Shown: in pieces, positions 31,598 to 32,613 of the stretch
Numbering within the stretch: position 1 is the stretch's first letter
How the letters are laid out: the number at the start of each line of letters is the position of its first letter
Notes under the pieces: model-generated
What the model was told of the DNA's origin: nothing
The model's input: the letters and a program-made list of their open reading frames with translations, nothing else
Database searches by the model: none
Made by a program: the position numbers and the translations under genes
Source: Ideonella azotifigens
Lineage (GTDB): Bacteria; Pseudomonadota; Gammaproteobacteria; Burkholderiales; Burkholderiaceae_C
Length of the DNA: 32,613 bases
Direction of reading: 5' to 3'
Assembly (NCBI RefSeq): GCF_006519715.1
Contig: NZ_VIDT01000009.1
Coordinates: 1-32,613 of the forward strand

Positions 31598-32314
31598 ATG
31601 AGAAACGATGCCCCCATCGCGTCCGCGCCGCCGGAAGCCCCGTTGGTCGAACAGGCCTACGAGGCCTTGCGGCGTTCGTTAATCCGCTGCGAGTTCGAGC
31701 CCGGCCAACGGTTGCGGGTTGAGGAACTGCAGCGTCGGTACGGGTTCTCGAGCAGTCCACTGAGAGAAGCGCTCAATCGTTTGGTGCAACAGGGGTTCGT
31801 CCGTACGCTGGAACATCGCGGCTTCCGTGTGGCCCCACTGTCGATTGAGGGCATCACCGACCTGACCCGGGTGCGTCTGCTGGTGGAATGCGAAGCATTG
31901 CGCGACGCGATGCGCCACGGCGACGACCGCTGGGAAGCCGGTCTAGTTGCCGCTTTACACGCACTGTCGCTTGTCGAGAAACGCCTGGGCACCGGCCCGG
32001 TGGTTCTCGACGACGAATGGACCTCGCGCCACCGCGCCTTCCACTTAGCCATATACAGCGGCTGCACCTCGCCGCTGCTCACGGAGATGGTCGACGGCCT
32101 GTTCGACCAGGCTGAGCGGTTCCGCCGTTTCTCCGCGCGACTCCGCACCACTCACCGTGCGAAGAACAACGAGCACCAGCGACTGTTCAACGCAGTTTTG
32201 GCACGCGACGAGGTTCAAGCGCTGGCACTGCTGGAGCAGCACATTCGCAGCACCGAGCGCAACGTAACGACCGCGCTTCGCACGCTGGCGGCCGGCAATA
32301 GCGGCCCGCATTGA
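31598..32314 (+). CDS. GntR/FadR-family transcriptional regulator
   Basis: A 238-residue FadR-subfamily (FCD) regulator. The winged helix spans about 38-80 (VEELQRRYGFSSSPLREALN, then HRGFRVAPLS). The all-helical FCD ligand domain follows, with candidate metal-binding His149, His193 and His215 (FHLAIY, NEHQRL, EQHIRST). Such regulators usually repress catabolic genes until a pathway acid binds. It is intact, whereas its close paralogue at 1830-2541 is dead, so it is the best candidate to read all the paired palindromes in the window, including one at its own promoter. It ends directly beside the stop of a convergent hydroxylase remnant. Confidence 0.92.
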   Translation: MRNDAPIASAPPEAPLVEQAYEALRRSLIRCEFEPGQRLRVEELQRRYGFSSSPLREALNRLVQQGFVRTLEHRGFRVAPLSIEGITDLTRVRLLVECEALRDAMRHGDDRWEAGLVAALHALSLVEKRLGTGPVVLDDEWTSRHRAFHLAIYSGCTSPLLTEMVDGLFDQAERFRRFSARLRTTHRAKNNEHQRLFNAVLARDEVQALALLEQHIRSTERNVTTALRTLAAGNSGPH

Positions 32315-32613
32315 TCACTGGCCGCGCCGCCTCAAGCGCTCAAGTAGTCCCGGTAGCTCTTCAGCGGCGCAGAGTGCCGACACGTGGTGATCAGACCGCA
32401 CCACTGCGATGCGCGCTCCGTGCGCCTGCAGCCAGAGGCGGATCAGAGGTACGGTCTGGTCCACCGCCCACACCCGTGCTACGCGGTACTGCGGCGCACC
32501 AGGCGGTGCGCGACGATGGCTGCGGGAACGGCGATTCATCGTCGGCACTGTCGGCAGAGAGCGTGCACCAGGAACGGGGTCATCGCCCCTTATGCCTGAG
32601 CGACGATCGGGTT
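32315..32613 (-). pseudogene. C-terminal remnant of a third MhpA-like FAD hydroxylase (runs off window)
   Basis: The last 45 or so codons (TVPLIRLWLQAHGARIAVVR, then SDHHVSALCAAEELPGLLER) match the C-terminus of hydroxylase 1 (PVIGPWLAQLGAMIAVVRPD). Further upstream GDDPVPGARSLPTV resembles the segment before it in hydroxylase 2 (GAGEPLPQPTV), but about 60 residues between the two are missing. The rest lies beyond the window. It abuts the convergent gntR stop with no spacer. It may be a deleted remnant or a divergent family member. Confidence 0.5.

Overview
The window looks like an accessory catabolic region of a GC-rich betaproteobacterium. Burkholderiales is the best guess, from GC content, the insertion-sequence types and the DUF1302/DUF1329 genes; this is inference, not a taxonomic proof. 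There are no rRNA, tRNA, replication or housekeeping genes. The content is aromatic-type oxidative catabolism, envelope transport and GntR regulation, heavily rearranged by insertion sequences. It could be a plasmid or a genomic island.

Layout. 1-880: distal part of a broken IS3-family element ending in its right inverted repeat. 1.3-3.7 kb: wreckage (possible hypothetical fragment, gntR pseudogene, tail of an RND gene, IS110 remnant). 3.8-12.4 kb: leftward operons, FAH hydrolase, DUF1185 protein, cupin, VOC protein, NTF2-like protein, FAD hydroxylase, aldehyde dehydrogenase, then a zinc-type dehydrogenase and a wrecked MFS permease. 12.5-16.3 kb: an IS3-family (IS407-like) element split by a 2480-bp IS66 element with a perfect 8-bp target duplication. 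16.4-26.5 kb: two leftward operons, DUF1302 porin, DUF1329 protein, YCF48-like protein and dehydrogenase 2; and FAD hydroxylase 2, RND/MMPL transporter and NTF2-like protein 2. 26.7-28.9 kb: dehydrogenase 3 with an internal deletion, an IS66 scrap, and a second copy of the left-edge IS3 element truncated at 28914. 29.0-32.6 kb: reductase and Rieske oxygenase, a divergent intact gntR gene, and the tail of a third FAD hydroxylase.

How it works together (inference). The Rieske oxygenase with its FMN/2Fe-2S reductase and the two MhpA-like FAD hydroxylases would hydroxylate an aromatic substrate. The VOC protein could open the ring, the FAH-family protein could hydrolyse or hydrate the product, and the dehydrogenases would oxidise alcohol and aldehyde intermediates. 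DUF1302, DUF1329, YCF48 and RND proteins would handle a hydrophobic substrate at the envelope. The substrate cannot be read from the sequence.

The most striking hidden signal is regulatory. Eight promoter regions carry palindromes close to TTTRTGCAYAAA, seven of them as pairs 18-19 bp apart, usually 27-45 bp upstream of a start codon. They link all the operons into one probable GntR regulon. Several genes exist as paralogous sets (FAD hydroxylase x3, dehydrogenase x3, GntR x2, NTF2-like x2, RND x2), with one member often decayed.
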